Positions 10,520 to 22,706 of a DNA stretch of 64,000 nt are shown piece by piece. This stretch comes from an uncultured Pelagibacteraceae bacterium (GTDB lineage Bacteria; Pseudomonadota; Alphaproteobacteria; Pelagibacterales; Pelagibacteraceae): NCBI GenBank assembly GCA_902628305.1, contig CACOMK010000003.1:1-64000 (forward strand), given 5' to 3'. A program made the position numbers and the translations under genes. How positions within the stretch are numbered: position 1 is the stretch's first letter; each line of letters starts with the position of its first letter. Below the pieces are notes generated by a model, which did no database searches, had not been told where the DNA came from, and saw nothing but the letters and a program-made list of their open reading frames with translations.

Positions 10520-11507
10520 GTTTTTACTAGATAATTTAAAGGATAAACAAATTTTTCAAATTTATAAAAAATTTGAAAAAGACCTTAAATTAAAAGAGGA
10601 TTTTATTGTTGCAGTTTCGGGTGGATCAGACAGTCTTGCTTTATGTTTTTTATCAAAAATTTATTCAATAAAAAAAAATTTAAAAGTTAAATACTTTCAT
10701 GTCGATCATAAACTTAGAAATAACTCAACAAATGAAGCAAAATTTGTAAAATTACTTCTTAAAAAATTACATACAAATTTGGAAATTTTAACTTGGGTTG
10801 GCAAAAAACCAAAAAGCAATATTCAGTCTGTTGCAAGAGATAAAAGATATTCACTCATGATAAACAAAGCAAAAAAATTAAAAATAAATAATATTTTATT
10901 AGGTCATCATAAAGATGATTTAATAGAAAATTTTTTTATTAGAATTTTAAGAGGTAGTGGTTTAAATGGTATAGTTTCATTTGATCAGCAAACTAATCTA
11001 CAAAATATTAATTTGATTAGGCCTTTATTAATATTTTCAAAAATCAATTTGGGATATATTACCAAAAAAGTTTTTAAAAATTATGTTGAAGATCCTTCTA
11101 ACCAAAATCATGAATTTAAAAGAGTAAAAATTAGAAATTTTATAAAGAATTTAGAGTCAGAGGGATTGGATAATGATAAATTTAAACTAACAATTAAAAA
11201 TTTAAGATTTGCTAATAAATCAATTAAATACTTTGTAGAAAAAAATTTAAAAGACAATGCCACAATTTCTAATATTGATAAGTTTTATATTTTGAATAAA
11301 AGTTTTTTTCTTCAGCCAGAGGAAGTTGTATTTAGGTCATTCACAGAAGTTTTAAAAAGTGTTGGAAAAAAATACTATCCAGTAAGAGGTAAAAAAATTA
11401 ATAAATTGATTTATCAAATTAAAAATGACAATTCATTTAAAACTACTTTAGGAAACTGTGTTATAAAGAAGGTAAATAACACCATTATAGTGTCAAAAGA
11501 GCGTTAA
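10479..11507 (+). CDS. tilS: tRNA(Ile)-lysidine synthase
   Basis: VAVSGGSDSLAL PP-loop; HVDHKLR; GHHKDDLIENF. Exact start uncertain (overlaps cpoB). Confidence 0.92.
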   Translation: MSPKNLNVSNKTHKFLLDNLKDKQIFQIYKKFEKDLKLKEDFIVAVSGGSDSLALCFLSKIYSIKKNLKVKYFHVDHKLRNNSTNEAKFVKLLLKKLHTNLEILTWVGKKPKSNIQSVARDKRYSLMINKAKKLKINNILLGHHKDDLIENFFIRILRGSGLNGIVSFDQQTNLQNINLIRPLLIFSKINLGYITKKVFKNYVEDPSNQNHEFKRVKIRNFIKNLESEGLDNDKFKLTIKNLRFANKSIKYFVEKNLKDNATISNIDKFYILNKSFFLQPEEVVFRSFTEVLKSVGKKYYPVRGKKINKLIYQIKNDNSFKTTLGNCVIKKVNNTIIVSKER

Positions 11508-11570
11508 AGTTGATGAAATATTTGATATTTTGTCACTTGTTAATTTAATAATAATTCTTATTTTAACAAT

Positions 11571-13478
11571 ATGAATTTAAAAAACCTGGCAATGTGGGGG
11601 ATTATAGTTTTTCTAACTATAGGCCTTTATAACATGTTTAAAAATCCTCAGTCTAATATTAGAGGAGGCAATCAAATAATATTTTCAGATTTTTTAAATT
11701 CAGTTGAAAATGGTGAGGTTCTTAAAGTTGAGATCCAAGGAAACAATATAAAGGGTGTTTATTCAAATGGAAATTCTTTTTCAACATATGCCCCTAATGA
11801 CCCAAATCTTATAGAAAAATTATCAGAGAAAGGAGTAAGCATTTCAGCAGCACCTTTAGAAGAAAAAATGCCTTCATTGTTTGGTGTGCTCTTGTCATGG
11901 TTCCCTATGTTATTACTTATTGCAGTATGGATTTTCTTTATGAGACAAATGCAAGGTGGAAAAGGTGGAGCAATGGGATTTGGAAAATCAAAAGCAAAAA
12001 TGATGAACGAATTAAAAGGAAAGGTTACCTTTAATGATGTTGCTGGTGTAGAGGAAGCTAAAGAAGAAGTAGAAGAAATAGTAGAGTTTCTAAAAGATCC
12101 AAGAAAATTTAGTAGGTTAGGTGGCAAAATCCCAAGAGGTGCTCTTCTTGTTGGTCCTCCAGGAACAGGAAAAACTTTATTAGCAAGAGCAATTGCTGGT
12201 GAGGCGGGAGTTCCTTTTTTCACTATTTCGGGTTCAGATTTTGTAGAGATGTTCGTTGGTGTAGGAGCTTCTAGAGTAAGAGATATGTTTGAACAAGGTA
12301 AGAAAAATTCACCATGTATAATTTTTATTGACGAAATTGATGCTGTTGGAAGGAGTAGGGGAGCAGGCTTAGGTGGTGGAAATGATGAAAGAGAACAAAC
12401 ATTAAACCAGTTATTAGTTGAGATGGACGGTTTTGATACAAACGAAGGTGTTATTATTATTGCTGCAACAAACAGACCAGATGTACTCGATCCAGCTTTA
12501 TTGCGACCAGGAAGATTTGATAGACAGGTAGTAGTTTCAAACCCAGATATCATAGGAAGAGAAAAAATTTTAAAAGTCCACGTAAAAAAAATAAAAATGG
12601 CACCAGATGTTAACTTAAGAACAATCGCCAGGGGTACGCCAGGTTTTTCAGGAGCCGATCTTGCAAATATTGTTAATGAGGCAGCGTTGTTAGCAGCAAG
12701 GAAAAATAAAAGAATAGTAACGTTATTAGAATTTGAAGAAGCCAAAGATAAAGTAATGATGGGTGCTGAAAGACGTTCAATGGTCATGACTGAAGATGAG
12801 AAAAAACTTACAGCGTACCATGAAGGGGGGCATGCTTTAGTCTCGTTTAATATGCCTAGCTACGACCCAATACATAAAGCTACTATTATACCAAGAGGAA
12901 GAGCTCTTGGAATGGTAATGAATTTACCAGAAAGAGACAAACATGGTTACTCAATAAAGTATTTAAAAGCGAGATTGGCAGTTTGTTTTGGAGGCAGAGT
13001 TGCCGAAGAATTGATATTTGGAAAAGACAATATTTCTACAGGGGCAGGTGGTGGAAACGGTTCGGATATTAACCAAGCTACACAACTTGCAAGAGCTATG
13101 GTTACAAAATATGGCATGAGTGAAGAAATGGGTCCAGTAGAATATGGAGAAAATCAAGAAGAAGTATTTTTAGGAAGATCAGTTACGCAAACTCAATCAG
13201 TTTCAGAGGAAGTTGCTCAAAAAATTGATAAAGAAATAAGAAAATTGGTTGATGAAGGATATAATCAAGCAAAGAAAATTTTGACAGAAAAAATAGATGA
13301 TTTACATAAAATCGCAAAAGCTCTAATAACATATGAAACATTAACTGGTGAAGAAATAGAGAATATAATTAATAAAAATTTATATCCTAAAGATAAAATT
13401 TTAGATAATCCAGAAGCAAAAGATGATCAAGACTCAGCTTTGGGTGCTATGGGTTTGAAACCTAAAATTGTTCATTAA
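11571..13478 (+). CDS. ftsH: ATP-dependent zinc metalloprotease FtsH
   Basis: GPPGTGKT Walker A, SRH, HEGGH zinc motif ([10 protein letters not shown]). Confidence 0.98.
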   Translation: MNLKNLAMWGIIVFLTIGLYNMFKNPQSNIRGGNQIIFSDFLNSVENGEVLKVEIQGNNIKGVYSNGNSFSTYAPNDPNLIEKLSEKGVSISAAPLEEKMPSLFGVLLSWFPMLLLIAVWIFFMRQMQGGKGGAMGFGKSKAKMMNELKGKVTFNDVAGVEEAKEEVEEIVEFLKDPRKFSRLGGKIPRGALLVGPPGTGKTLLARAIAGEAGVPFFTISGSDFVEMFVGVGASRVRDMFEQGKKNSPCIIFIDEIDAVGRSRGAGLGGGNDEREQTLNQLLVEMDGFDTNEGVIIIAATNRPDVLDPALLRPGRFDRQVVVSNPDIIGREKILKVHVKKIKMAPDVNLRTIARGTPGFSGADLANIVNEAALLAARKNKRIVTLLEFEEAKDKVMMGAERRSMVMTEDEKKLTAYHEGGHALVSFNMPSYDPIHKATIIPRGRALGMVMNLPERDKHGYSIKYLKARLAVCFGGRVAEELIFGKDNISTGAGGGNGSDINQATQLARAMVTKYGMSEEMGPVEYGENQEEVFLGRSVTQTQSVSEEVAQKIDKEIRKLVDEGYNQAKKILTEKIDDLHKIAKALITYETLTGEEIENIINKNLYPKDKILDNPEAKDDQDSALGAMGLKPKIVH

Positions 13479-13484
13479 TAAATA

Positions 13485-14537
13485 ATGCAAAGATATTACA
13501 CAAGAGCGTGTAATTTCTACTTTGGCAGTCAATCAAAAAATTTAGTAAATAAGAAAAAATCTATCCCATTACATGAGATTAAAGAAATATCTTTTGACCA
13601 TGTTGAGATTATTACAAGAAAAAAGATCAGAAGAATTTCTATAAATCAGATCAAGCAATTACCAAATAATTTAAAAAAAAAAATAAACATAGATATTAAA
13701 AAAATAAAATCAAAAAAAATAAATTTTTCAAATTTTAATTTTAAAAAAATTCCAAATATATTAGGAGTGTTAAATCTTACACCTGACAGTTTTTCGGATG
13801 GAGGAAAATTTAACAAAAAACATAAGGGCATCACTCAGGCTATTAATTTATACAAAAGCGGTGCATCTATAATAGATGTTGGTGGAGAGTCTACAAGACC
13901 AGGATCAAAGCCTATAAATGAAAAGCAAGAATGGAATAGAATTAATAAAATATTAAAATTAATTGTAAAAAAAATACCAATATCTTTAGACACAAGAAAG
14001 TCTGGAATTATGGTAAATGGTATTACAATGGGTGTTAAACTTATTAATGATGTTTCAGGATTAAATTATGATCCCAAAACAATAGATATTTTAAAAAAGT
14101 ATAAAATTCCATTTGTAATACAGCATTCAGTTGGGACACCAGAAAATATGCAAAAGAACCCAAAATATAAAAATGAATTATTAGATATATATGATTATTT
14201 TGAAAATAAGATTAAGTTGATAAGATCTAAAGGTATTAAACATAATAATATAATTTTAGATCCTGGAATTGGATTTGGAAAAAATTTGAAACATAATATG
14301 AATCTTATAAGAGGTGTTTCTATTTTTCATTCATTAGGTTTTCCTATATTAGTAGGTAATTCAAGAAAAAGATTTATTAAAGATATATCAAAAAAAAATG
14401 ACAGCAAGATAAGGATCGGTGGAACTATGGCCTCTTCAATATATCTTTTAATGCAAGGAATTCAAATTTTAAGAATTCATGATGTTAACGAAATTATGCA
14501 AGGTATTAAAGTTTTTAACGAGATAGTAAAAAATTAA
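13485..14537 (+). CDS. folP: Dihydropteroate synthase
   Basis: GVLNLTPDSFSDGGKF, DVGGESTRPGS. Confidence 0.95.
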   Translation: MQRYYTRACNFYFGSQSKNLVNKKKSIPLHEIKEISFDHVEIITRKKIRRISINQIKQLPNNLKKKINIDIKKIKSKKINFSNFNFKKIPNILGVLNLTPDSFSDGGKFNKKHKGITQAINLYKSGASIIDVGGESTRPGSKPINEKQEWNRINKILKLIVKKIPISLDTRKSGIMVNGITMGVKLINDVSGLNYDPKTIDILKKYKIPFVIQHSVGTPENMQKNPKYKNELLDIYDYFENKIKLIRSKGIKHNNIILDPGIGFGKNLKHNMNLIRGVSIFHSLGFPILVGNSRKRFIKDISKKNDSKIRIGGTMASSIYLLMQGIQILRIHDVNEIMQGIKVFNEIVKN

Positions 14538-15868
14538 TGACAAAAAAATATTTTGGAACAGATGGAATTAGAGGAGCAGTTAATAGTAAATATATAAATG
14601 GGGATATGTTCTTTAAATTTGGACTTGCTAGTGGAACATATTTTAAATCTCAAAAAAAAAGAAAACAAACAGCAATAATTGCAAAAGATACTAGATTGTC
14701 AGGATATACACTTGAACCAGCTCTTGTTTCAGGTTTGGCTTCAGCCGGTATGCATGTTTATACCTTAGGGCCCTTACCAACTAATGGGTTGGCTATGTTA
14801 ACAAAAGAAATGAAAGCTAACATGGGTATAATGATTACCGCCTCTCACAATCCACATTTTGACAATGGGTTGAAATTGTTTGGCCCTGACGGAATGAAAC
14901 TATCAGATAAAATAGAAAAAAAAATTGAGGGGCTTATAGACAAGAAAATCTCAAAAAACCTCTCCCATTCTGAAAAATTAGGAAGAGTTAAAAGATTAGA
15001 AACAGGTACTAAAAAATATATTAAAATATTAAAAAAAAATTTTACAAAAGAGTTTAATTTAAGAGGACTAAGAATTGTAATTGATTGTGCAAATGGTGCT
15101 GGTTATAAAGCAGGTCCTGAATTATTAAAGTCATTGGGAGCCAAGGTCATAGCTATAGGTGTTAAACCAAATGGTTTAAATATCAATAAAAAATGTGGAT
15201 CAACTTTTCCAAAAAAAATTAGATATGCTGTAAAAAAATATAAAGCTCATATCGGAATATCTTTAGACGGAGATGCTGACAGAATTATTATGTGTGATGA
15301 GAAAAGCAATATAATAGATGGAGATCAAATTATAGCCGCTTTAGCAACAAGATGGAAAAATAAAAAAATGTTAAAAGGAGGAGTTGTTGGAACATTAATG
15401 TCAAATTATGGTTTAGAAAAATATTTTAAATCAATAGGAATAAAATTTTTAAGGGCAAATGTTGGAGATAGATATGTTAAAGAAAAAATGCAAAAATATA
15501 ATTTTAATTTAGGTGGTGAACAATCAGGACATATTATTTTAGGTAAATTTGCAACTACAGGAGATGGTTTGTTAGTAGCTTTAGAAGCTCTTTTTGCTTT
15601 AAGAAAAGGAAAAAAGGCAAGTGAATTCTTTGAACAATTTAAGAAAACACCTCAGCTCTTAGAAAATATCGAAGTAAAAGATAAAAATATTATTAACAAA
15701 CTAGAGATAAAAAAAATTATAAAAAATGCATATAAATTAATTAAAGGTGAAGGAAGAATATTAGTAAGAAAATCTGGAACAGAATCTAAAATAAGAGTAA
15801 TGGGAGAAAGTGAAAACAAAGCTCTTCTATATAAATGCGTGAATATGATTACGAAAAAAATTAAATAA
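14537..15868 (+). CDS. glmM: Phosphoglucosamine mutase
   Basis: KYFGTDGIRGAVN, ITASHNPHFDNG, DGDADR. Confidence 0.97.
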   Translation: MTKKYFGTDGIRGAVNSKYINGDMFFKFGLASGTYFKSQKKRKQTAIIAKDTRLSGYTLEPALVSGLASAGMHVYTLGPLPTNGLAMLTKEMKANMGIMITASHNPHFDNGLKLFGPDGMKLSDKIEKKIEGLIDKKISKNLSHSEKLGRVKRLETGTKKYIKILKKNFTKEFNLRGLRIVIDCANGAGYKAGPELLKSLGAKVIAIGVKPNGLNINKKCGSTFPKKIRYAVKKYKAHIGISLDGDADRIIMCDEKSNIIDGDQIIAALATRWKNKKMLKGGVVGTLMSNYGLEKYFKSIGIKFLRANVGDRYVKEKMQKYNFNLGGEQSGHIILGKFATTGDGLLVALEALFALRKGKKASEFFEQFKKTPQLLENIEVKDKNIINKLEIKKIIKNAYKLIKGEGRILVRKSGTESKIRVMGESENKALLYKCVNMITKKIK

Positions 15869-15869
15869 A

Positions 15870-16682
15870 TTGAAACCTAATTCTAAAATTTTAGTTATTG
15901 CAGGATCTGACTCATCTGGTGGAGCGGGTATTCAAGCTGATATAAAAACAATCACTGCTCTTGGTTCTTATGCAATGACAGCAATAACAGCTGTTACATC
16001 ACAAAATACCACAGGTGTAAAATCAATTGTTGGGATTAATCCAAAAGAAATTTTTAATCAAATTATTTATAGTAGTAAAGATATAAGACCTGATGCAATA
16101 AAAATTGGTATGCTGCATTCTTCAGAGGTTATTAGAATGGTACTAAAAGCTTTGGATGTAATTAAAGTTAAAAAAATCGTATTAGATCCAGTAATGGTTT
16201 CTAAAGGAGGAGCTAAACTGATAGATAGTAAAGCTATTCAATTTTTAAAATTAAAACTAATTAAAAAAGTATCACTTATTACTCCCAATATTCCTGAGGC
16301 AGAAATTTTAACTAAAACAAAAATTATAACAAAAGAGGATATGATTTTTGCCGCTAATAAACTTATCGGTTTAGGAGCTCAAAATGTACTTATAAAAGGT
16401 GGTCATTTAAAACATAAAAATGTATTGGATATTTTAGTAAACACAAAAGATCTAAAGATCTTCAAAAGTGAGCGTCACAAAACAAAGAATACTCATGGTA
16501 CAGGTTGCACTTTATCTAGCTCAGTTACAACTTTTTTATCATGTGGAAAAACAGTAAAGAAATCTTGTGAGCTTGGAATTAAGTATGTAAATTCTGCAAT
16601 TAAATCAAACCCGAAATACGGAAAAGGTCATGGCCCAATCAACCATCTCACTTCCTTAAAAGTAAACAGAAAACTTAGATAA
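15870..16682 (+). CDS. thiD: Hydroxymethylpyrimidine/phosphomethylpyrimidine kinase
   Basis: [27 protein letters not shown]. Confidence 0.95.
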   Translation: MKPNSKILVIAGSDSSGGAGIQADIKTITALGSYAMTAITAVTSQNTTGVKSIVGINPKEIFNQIIYSSKDIRPDAIKIGMLHSSEVIRMVLKALDVIKVKKIVLDPVMVSKGGAKLIDSKAIQFLKLKLIKKVSLITPNIPEAEILTKTKIITKEDMIFAANKLIGLGAQNVLIKGGHLKHKNVLDILVNTKDLKIFKSERHKTKNTHGTGCTLSSSVTTFLSCGKTVKKSCELGIKYVNSAIKSNPKYGKGHGPINHLTSLKVNRKLR

Positions 16683-17974
16683 TGAAAAATATAGTTGTTG
16701 TTGGATCTCAATGGGGTGACGAAGGTAAAGGAAAAATTGTTGATTGGCTATCTGAACAGGCTGATGTAGTAATAAGATTCCAAGGAGGTCACAATGCTGG
16801 TCATACTTTAGTGATTGATGGTATTACATATAAATTGAGATTACTGCCATCTGGAATAGTTAGAAAAGATAAAATATCAATTATTGGCAACGGAGTTGTC
16901 GTAGATCCGTGGGCTTTATTAGAGGAAATAGACGAAATAAAATCTAAAGGCGTAGAAGTAAATATAAATAATTTTATCATTTCAGACTCTGCAAATCTAA
17001 TTTTGCCTTTTCATAAAGAAATGGATGAGATAAGAGAGGATGCAGCAGGAAAAAGCAAAATAGGAACTACTAGACGTGGAATTGGACCTGCATATGAAGA
17101 TAAAGTTGGAAGAAGATCTATAAGAGTTATGGATCTAAGATCTGAAAAAAATTTAAATCAAAGACTTGACTCTGTATTAATTCATCATAATGCGATTAGA
17201 AAAGGTCTAGGAAAAAAAATTTTTGAAAAAGATCAGCTTAAATCTGATTTACTTAAAATAGCACCCAAAATATTAAAATACTCTCAGCCAGTTTGGCTAA
17301 AGATTGACCAATTTAAAAAACAAAAAAAGAAAATTTTATTTGAAGGAGCCCAAGGCATTTTACTTGATGTAGATCATGGAACTTATCCTTTTGTAACCTC
17401 ATCTAATACTGTTGCTTCAAGCGCAGCAACAGGAACTGGTTGCGGGCCTAATTCGATAAATTATGTTCTTGGCATTACAAAAGCTTATACAACAAGAGTT
17501 GGCGAGGGACCATTTCCTACGGAGTTAACAGATGATATCGGTGAACTTTTAGGAACGCGTGGAAAAGAATTTGGAACCGTTACAAGTAGAAAAAGAAGAT
17601 GTGGATGGTTTGATGGTGTTTTAGTGAGGCAAACAATTAAAGTTTCAGGGATTAATGGTATAGCTTTAACAAAACTAGATGTACTTGATGAATTAGATGA
17701 AATTAAAATATGTGTTGCTTATGATCTTGATGGTAAAAGATTAGAATATTTACCTGCTGCTGTAGAAGACCAGATAAAAATAAAACCAATTTATAAAACA
17801 TTTCCTGGATGGAAAGTTTCTACGAGTGGAGTCAAAAATATGGACTTATTACCTGAAAATGCAAAAAAATATATTTTTGCAGTAGAAGATTTTATTGGTG
17901 CAAAAGTATCGAGCATCTCAACTAGCCCAGAAAGAGATGACACTATTTTAATTGAAAACCCTTTTGAAGTTTAG
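16682..17974 (+). CDS. purA: Adenylosuccinate synthetase
   Basis: [23 protein letters not shown]. Confidence 0.98.
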   Translation: MKNIVVVGSQWGDEGKGKIVDWLSEQADVVIRFQGGHNAGHTLVIDGITYKLRLLPSGIVRKDKISIIGNGVVVDPWALLEEIDEIKSKGVEVNINNFIISDSANLILPFHKEMDEIREDAAGKSKIGTTRRGIGPAYEDKVGRRSIRVMDLRSEKNLNQRLDSVLIHHNAIRKGLGKKIFEKDQLKSDLLKIAPKILKYSQPVWLKIDQFKKQKKKILFEGAQGILLDVDHGTYPFVTSSNTVASSAATGTGCGPNSINYVLGITKAYTTRVGEGPFPTELTDDIGELLGTRGKEFGTVTSRKRRCGWFDGVLVRQTIKVSGINGIALTKLDVLDELDEIKICVAYDLDGKRLEYLPAAVEDQIKIKPIYKTFPGWKVSTSGVKNMDLLPENAKKYIFAVEDFIGAKVSSISTSPERDDTILIENPFEV

Positions 17975-18864
17975 TTTGCTGGTAAAAGATTTTTTGATTT
18001 AGCCAATAGAAGCATATGCTTTTGTAGTTTTTCAAATGCTTTATTTTCTATTTGCCTAACTCTTTCTCTACTAATTTTATATTTTTTACTTAAATCTTCT
18101 AGTGTAGTTGGGTCATCGTTCAGTCTTCTTGAGTATAAAATTTCTTTCTCTCTATCATTAAGGACATTAATAGAATCTTTTAATAAGTCTTTTCTCTGCT
18201 CCATTTCCTCGTGTTGAGCAAATTTTAAATCATGATCAAGTTCTTTATCAACCAACCAGTCTTGCCATTCATCGCCATCTTCACCAACTTGAGCATTTAA
18301 TGAAAATTCCTTCCCAGAAAGTCTTCTATTCATTGAAACCACCTCATCTTTACTTACATCAAGCTTATTAGCGATATGATTAACATGTTCATCTCTAAGG
18401 TCACCTTCGGTTTCTGGAGAAATTTGATTTTTAATTTTCTTTAAATTAAAAAATAGTTTTTTTTGAGCAGTAGTAGTTCCAATTTTTACAAGGCTCCAAG
18501 ATCTTAAAATATATTCTTGAATAGAGGCTTTAATCCACCACATTGCATAAGTTGCCAACCTAAAACCTTTTTCTGGTTCAAATTTCTTGACCGCTTGCAT
18601 AAGTCCCACATTTCCCTCTGAAATCATTTCATTAATAGGCAAACCATATCCTTTGTAACCCATGGCAATCTTTGCAACTAATCTTAAGTGACTAGTGACT
18701 AATTTTTCTGCAGCTTTAATATTACCAGTCGTTTTCCAATTTTTTGCTAGCATATATTCTTCTTCTGCAGCTAACATTGGAAATTTTTTAATCTGCTCTA
18801 AATATGCAGATAGCCCACCTTCATTAGAAAGGGTTGGCAGATTGTTACTCATTGTTGTGCTCAT
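17971..18864 (-). CDS. rpoH: RNA polymerase sigma-32 factor
   Basis: RpoH-type region 2 and C-terminal region 4 [20 protein letters not shown]. Confidence 0.93.
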   Translation of the reverse strand: MSTTMSNNLPTLSNEGGLSAYLEQIKKFPMLAAEEEYMLAKNWKTTGNIKAAEKLVTSHLRLVAKIAMGYKGYGLPINEMISEGNVGLMQAVKKFEPEKGFRLATYAMWWIKASIQEYILRSWSLVKIGTTTAQKKLFFNLKKIKNQISPETEGDLRDEHVNHIANKLDVSKDEVVSMNRRLSGKEFSLNAQVGEDGDEWQDWLVDKELDHDLKFAQHEEMEQRKDLLKDSINVLNDREKEILYSRRLNDDPTTLEDLSKKYKISRERVRQIENKAFEKLQKHMLLLAKSKNLLPAN

Positions 18865-18905
18865 AGAAGTGTTTATTTAATTAATTATACCCAATTTTCA
18901 ATAAT

Positions 18906-19886
18906 TTATTCTTCAGTGTTTCTAAGCATTTTTAGAATATTATTTAGATCTTGTGGCAAAAGTGAGGAAAAAATCATCTCTTTCTTAGTTCGTGGATGTA
19001 TAAATCCTAAAGTTTTTGCATGCAGGAATTGTCTATTTAATTTAGTGATCGAATTTTGGATATCTAGATCAGTATTTTTTAATTTTTTATATTTTTTTTT
19101 ATATTTATCATCACCAACTAGACTATTACCTTTATAATTCATATGAACTCTTATCTGATGTGTTCTTCCTGTTTCTAATTTACATTCAACTAAACTTAAA
19201 GTTGGTGTTTTTTGATTTTCAAAAATTTCAAGTGTTTTATAATTTGTTATAGCTTTCTTACCTTTTGAGTTACTAACCTCCATAAGTTGTCTATTTTTAG
19301 AACTACGAGTAATAAATGTTTCAATTTTCCCTGAGGATGGTCTTAATTTTCCCCATATTAAAAGTTGGTACTCTCTAATAATTGTATGTTCACTAAACTG
19401 TTTTGATAAATTTTCATGAGTTTCATTATTTTTTGCAATTACAACTAAACCAGATGTGTTTTTATCAATTCTATGAACAATACCAGGTCTTAACTCATCA
19501 CCTATATTTGACAAAGAATCTTTATCATAATGCATCAATGCATTAACAATTGTTTTATCATAATTTCCAGCCCCTGGATGCATGATTATTCCGGCAGGTT
19601 TATTAATTACTAATAGATCATTATCTTCGTATATTATTTCTAATTTAAATTCGTAAGGTTTAAGGGATGCTACTTCAGGCTCTGGAATCTTAAGATTTAT
19701 AGTATCACCAATTGAGACTTTTTTTGATGGACTTTTAATTATTTCATTATTTAGTGTTAACTTTTCTTTCAAAATTAAATTTTTAATTCTAGTTCTGCTA
19801 ATTAATTCCTCTCTTTTGTTAATTAAAACATCAACCCTTAAATTATTCTCATCCTCTTTGACTATAAAATTAATGTTTTTTTCCAT
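18906..19886 (-). CDS. rluD: RluA/RluD family pseudouridine synthase
   Basis: PGIVHRIDKNTSGLVVIAKN catalytic motif, N-terminal S4-like domain. Confidence 0.9.
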   Translation of the reverse strand: MEKNINFIVKEDENNLRVDVLINKREELISRTRIKNLILKEKLTLNNEIIKSPSKKVSIGDTINLKIPEPEVASLKPYEFKLEIIYEDNDLLVINKPAGIIMHPGAGNYDKTIVNALMHYDKDSLSNIGDELRPGIVHRIDKNTSGLVVIAKNNETHENLSKQFSEHTIIREYQLLIWGKLRPSSGKIETFITRSSKNRQLMEVSNSKGKKAITNYKTLEIFENQKTPTLSLVECKLETGRTHQIRVHMNYKGNSLVGDDKYKKKYKKLKNTDLDIQNSITKLNRQFLHAKTLGFIHPRTKKEMIFSSLLPQDLNNILKMLRNTEE

Positions 19887-19909
19887 AAAATATAATATTA
19901 ATACTATAT

Positions 19910-19986
19910 GCGCTTGTAGCTCAACTGGATAGAGCGCCTGACTTCGGATCAGGAGGTTCTGGGTTCGACTCCTAGCAGGCGCACCA
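19910..19986 (+). tRNA. tRNA-Arg (anticodon TCG)
   Basis: Full cloverleaf: acceptor GCGCTTG/CAGGCGC, anticodon loop CTTCGGA, T-loop GGTTCGACTCC region, encoded CCA. Confidence 0.95.
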
Positions 19987-19988
19987 AC

Positions 19989-20780
19989 TTATTCACCCAT
20001 ATTTATTAAAGTTCCCTTATCTCTTGCTTTATCGAAAGAGTAATAAAATACAAAAATTGATAAAATTAAATAAAATCCATTTAGATAAATTGCAGTAAGA
20101 ATATTTTCATAATTTACCATACCATTAACTAAAATATTTCTAGTCTCTTCGAATATATAAACTAGTGGAAGTGCGAATGCTATTGATTGAAAGATTTCTG
20201 GTAATATCTCAACCGGATAATAAATACAGCCAAAAGGTGCTAATAAAAACATAGTTGACCATGCAATATTCTCAAAAGATGGCCCAAATCTCAACAATCC
20301 TGCAGAAACAAATAGACCAAGAGTAATTCCAAATAAATATAGACTCAAAAAAAGAAATGATAAAGGAAGACCAAGTTTTAACAAGGATATACCAAACAAT
20401 GGTGAAGTTAATAATATAGCTGGAATTAATCCAATTAATGCTCTTATTAAAGCAGTGAATACAAGAGAAATAATTATCTCACTAATTTTCATCGGTGCGA
20501 TAAATAGATTTGTAAAATTTCTACTCCAAATCTCCTCTAAAAATAACATATTAAAGCCAATACTGGTTCTAAATAAAAAATCATAAAGAATTGCACATGA
20601 AAGTATGACTCCTACTGCACCACTATAATAAGAACTATGGGCTGCAAAAAAATTAGAAATAAATCCCCAAAGAGTAATCTGAATTGAAGGCCAATAAATT
20701 AAATCTAATATTCTAGGAAATGATCTCGTTATTAAATAAAAGTGTCTTAAAAAAAGACCGTAAATTCTAATTAAATTCAT
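19989..20780 (-). CDS. ABC-2 type transporter permease
   Basis: Polytopic membrane protein adjoining an ABC ATPase. Confidence 0.8.
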   Translation of the reverse strand: MNLIRIYGLFLRHFYLITRSFPRILDLIYWPSIQITLWGFISNFFAAHSSYYSGAVGVILSCAILYDFLFRTSIGFNMLFLEEIWSRNFTNLFIAPMKISEIIISLVFTALIRALIGLIPAILLTSPLFGISLLKLGLPLSFLFLSLYLFGITLGLFVSAGLLRFGPSFENIAWSTMFLLAPFGCIYYPVEILPEIFQSIAFALPLVYIFEETRNILVNGMVNYENILTAIYLNGFYLILSIFVFYYSFDKARDKGTLINMGE

Positions 20781-21505
20781 TTTTCTTTTCTCGCTATTTC
20801 TAAAAATACTTCCTCTAAATTCCTTCGTCCATATTTTGTTATTAAATCTTCAGGAGTTCCTCTATCAACAATTAAACCTTCTTTCATCATTAGAACGGAA
20901 CTACATAATCTTTTCACCTCCTCCATATTATGAGAGGCAAGCAAAACCGATATTTTTTTTTCCTTTTTGTAATCCTCTAAAAAAGATCTTACAAAATCAC
21001 CTGTTTCAGGATCCAATGAAGCAGTAGGCTCATCTAACAAAAGTACTGTCGGATCATTTATTAAAGCTTTAGCCAGACTTACTCTATTTTTTTGTCCAGA
21101 GGAAAGTTCTCCAGTAATTTTGTTTAAAAGGTCCTTTAATCTAAGTTTATTTGCAAGTTGTTCTATACGGTCATTTAAATTTTGAATATTATATAATTTT
21201 CCGTAAACAATTAAATTTTGTTTAACTTTAAGTTTTTTAGGTAATTCAATATAGGGTGAAATAAAATTCATTTTGTGGAGAAGTGAAATTTTATTTTTTT
21301 CAATATTCATTCCGTTGATTAAAACTTCTCCACTACTTGGTTTTAATAATCCTAAAATCATTCCAATAGTTGTAGTTTTACCACATCCATTTGGGCCCAA
21401 TAAACCAACCATTTCATTTTCATTAATTTTAAAATTTATATTAGATACTGCTTCTTTATCTTTATATTTTTTAGAAAGATTAATTACTTCAATAGAATTG
21501 GTCAT
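20777..21505 (-). CDS. ABC transporter ATP-binding protein
   Basis: GPNGCGKTTTIGMI Walker A, LSSGQKNR signature, LLLDEPTASLDP. Confidence 0.93.
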   Translation of the reverse strand: MTNSIEVINLSKKYKDKEAVSNINFKINENEMVGLLGPNGCGKTTTIGMILGLLKPSSGEVLINGMNIEKNKISLLHKMNFISPYIELPKKLKVKQNLIVYGKLYNIQNLNDRIEQLANKLRLKDLLNKITGELSSGQKNRVSLAKALINDPTVLLLDEPTASLDPETGDFVRSFLEDYKKEKKISVLLASHNMEEVKRLCSSVLMMKEGLIVDRGTPEDLITKYGRRNLEEVFLEIARKEK

Positions 21506-22437
21506 TAATAATTTGATGCTCTTTTTAATCTATCGTTAATAGTTTTGCCAAGACCTCTGCTCGGGATATTCTCAACTGCAATACTTTTAAATCCATCTTT
21601 TTTTATTTTTCTTAAAGTTGAATATAAGTTCTTTGCAGCTTCTTCTATATTTTTAACTTTGGATAAAAAATAATAGTTTTTATAGTTTGTTTTTCTTTTT
21701 TTTATTAATAAATAAGCCTCATTTTTTTTTGGTTTTTTAACATTAATTCTTAAAGGTATTCCAGGTGAGTAATGCAATGGAAATAAACCAGGGGATAGTT
21801 TTTTTTTTGAATTTGTATTAATTAATAATTTTTTTTTTAAAACTTTTTCAATTTTTTTTATATCAAGACCCCCATATCTTAAGAGAGAAGGTTTTTCTAA
21901 AAGACTCAATATTGTGGACTCAACACCAATTTTGCTTTTTCCACCATCTAAAATATATTTTATTTTTGAACCAAATTCCTCTTTTACATCAGATGGTTTA
22001 ACCGAGCTTAATCTTGAGGATATATTTGCGCTCGGTGCAGCTACTGGATAATCTAAACTTTTTAATAAATTTCTAAATAATTTATGTTTAGGAAAACGTA
22101 CAGCAATACTTTTTTTATTATTAGTGACATATTTTGATATTTTTGAGTTATTTTTTAATTTTAAAATATAAGTTATTGGACCTGGAGAGAATTTTTTGTA
22201 AAGTTTCATTAAATTATCATTGAGATCACAGTCCTCTTTAAGTCTTTGAATATTATAGTAATGGACAATAAGTGGATTGTTTAAAGGTCTTTTTTTAAGA
22301 CTAAATATTTTCTTCACAGCACTATTCGAGTATGCGTTTGCAGCTAGTCCATAAACAGTTTCTGTTGGTACTGCAACACAATGATTATTATCTAAATATT
22401 TTTTTGCTTTTTTGATATTTGATTGAATAGATTTCAT
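21505..22437 (-). CDS. tsaC: L-threonylcarbamoyladenylate synthase (Sua5/YciO/YrdC)
   Basis: VAVPTETVYGLAANA, PSANIS, KRPLNNPL. Confidence 0.92.
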   Translation of the reverse strand: MKSIQSNIKKAKKYLDNNHCVAVPTETVYGLAANAYSNSAVKKIFSLKKRPLNNPLIVHYYNIQRLKEDCDLNDNLMKLYKKFSPGPITYILKLKNNSKISKYVTNNKKSIAVRFPKHKLFRNLLKSLDYPVAAPSANISSRLSSVKPSDVKEEFGSKIKYILDGGKSKIGVESTILSLLEKPSLLRYGGLDIKKIEKVLKKKLLINTNSKKKLSPGLFPLHYSPGIPLRINVKKPKKNEAYLLIKKRKTNYKNYYFLSKVKNIEEAAKNLYSTLRKIKKDGFKSIAVENIPSRGLGKTINDRLKRASNY

Positions 22438-22457
22438 GTATTAATAATTATTATTAT

Positions 22458-22706
22458 ATGAAAGATAAAATATTACCACTTGATTATGATCACTTCTCAA
22501 TTGAGGAGCTTACAGAAAAAGCAAATAAAATTATAGAGTCTCTAGAAAGAGAAAATGATTTAAACAATTCAGTTGAGAGTTATCAAGAACTTCTAAAACT
22601 TAACAATATTATTGAAAAGAAATTTCATAAAAATTTAAAATCTATTGGTGAAGAGACGAATAAAAAGATTAAAGAGATAACAAAAAAAAATGAAAAAACA
22701 GCTTAA
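22458..22706 (+). CDS. xseB: Exodeoxyribonuclease VII small subunit-like
   Basis: 82 aa; FSIEELTEKANKIIESLE; upstream of ispA. Confidence 0.7.
   Translation: MKDKILPLDYDHFSIEELTEKANKIIESLERENDLNNSVESYQELLKLNNIIEKKFHKNLKSIGEETNKKIKEITKKNEKTA

Noticed and set aside
11759-12787. 342-aa minus-strand ORF antisense to ftsH
   Set aside because: Lies entirely within a clear ftsH CDS; Ser/Pro/Ile-rich translation typical of antisense shadow frames in AT-rich DNA.
19910-19986. tRNA-Arg as a possible second integration site
   Set aside because: No integrase nearby and no repeat of its 3' end noticed in the window; neighbours are ordinary genes.
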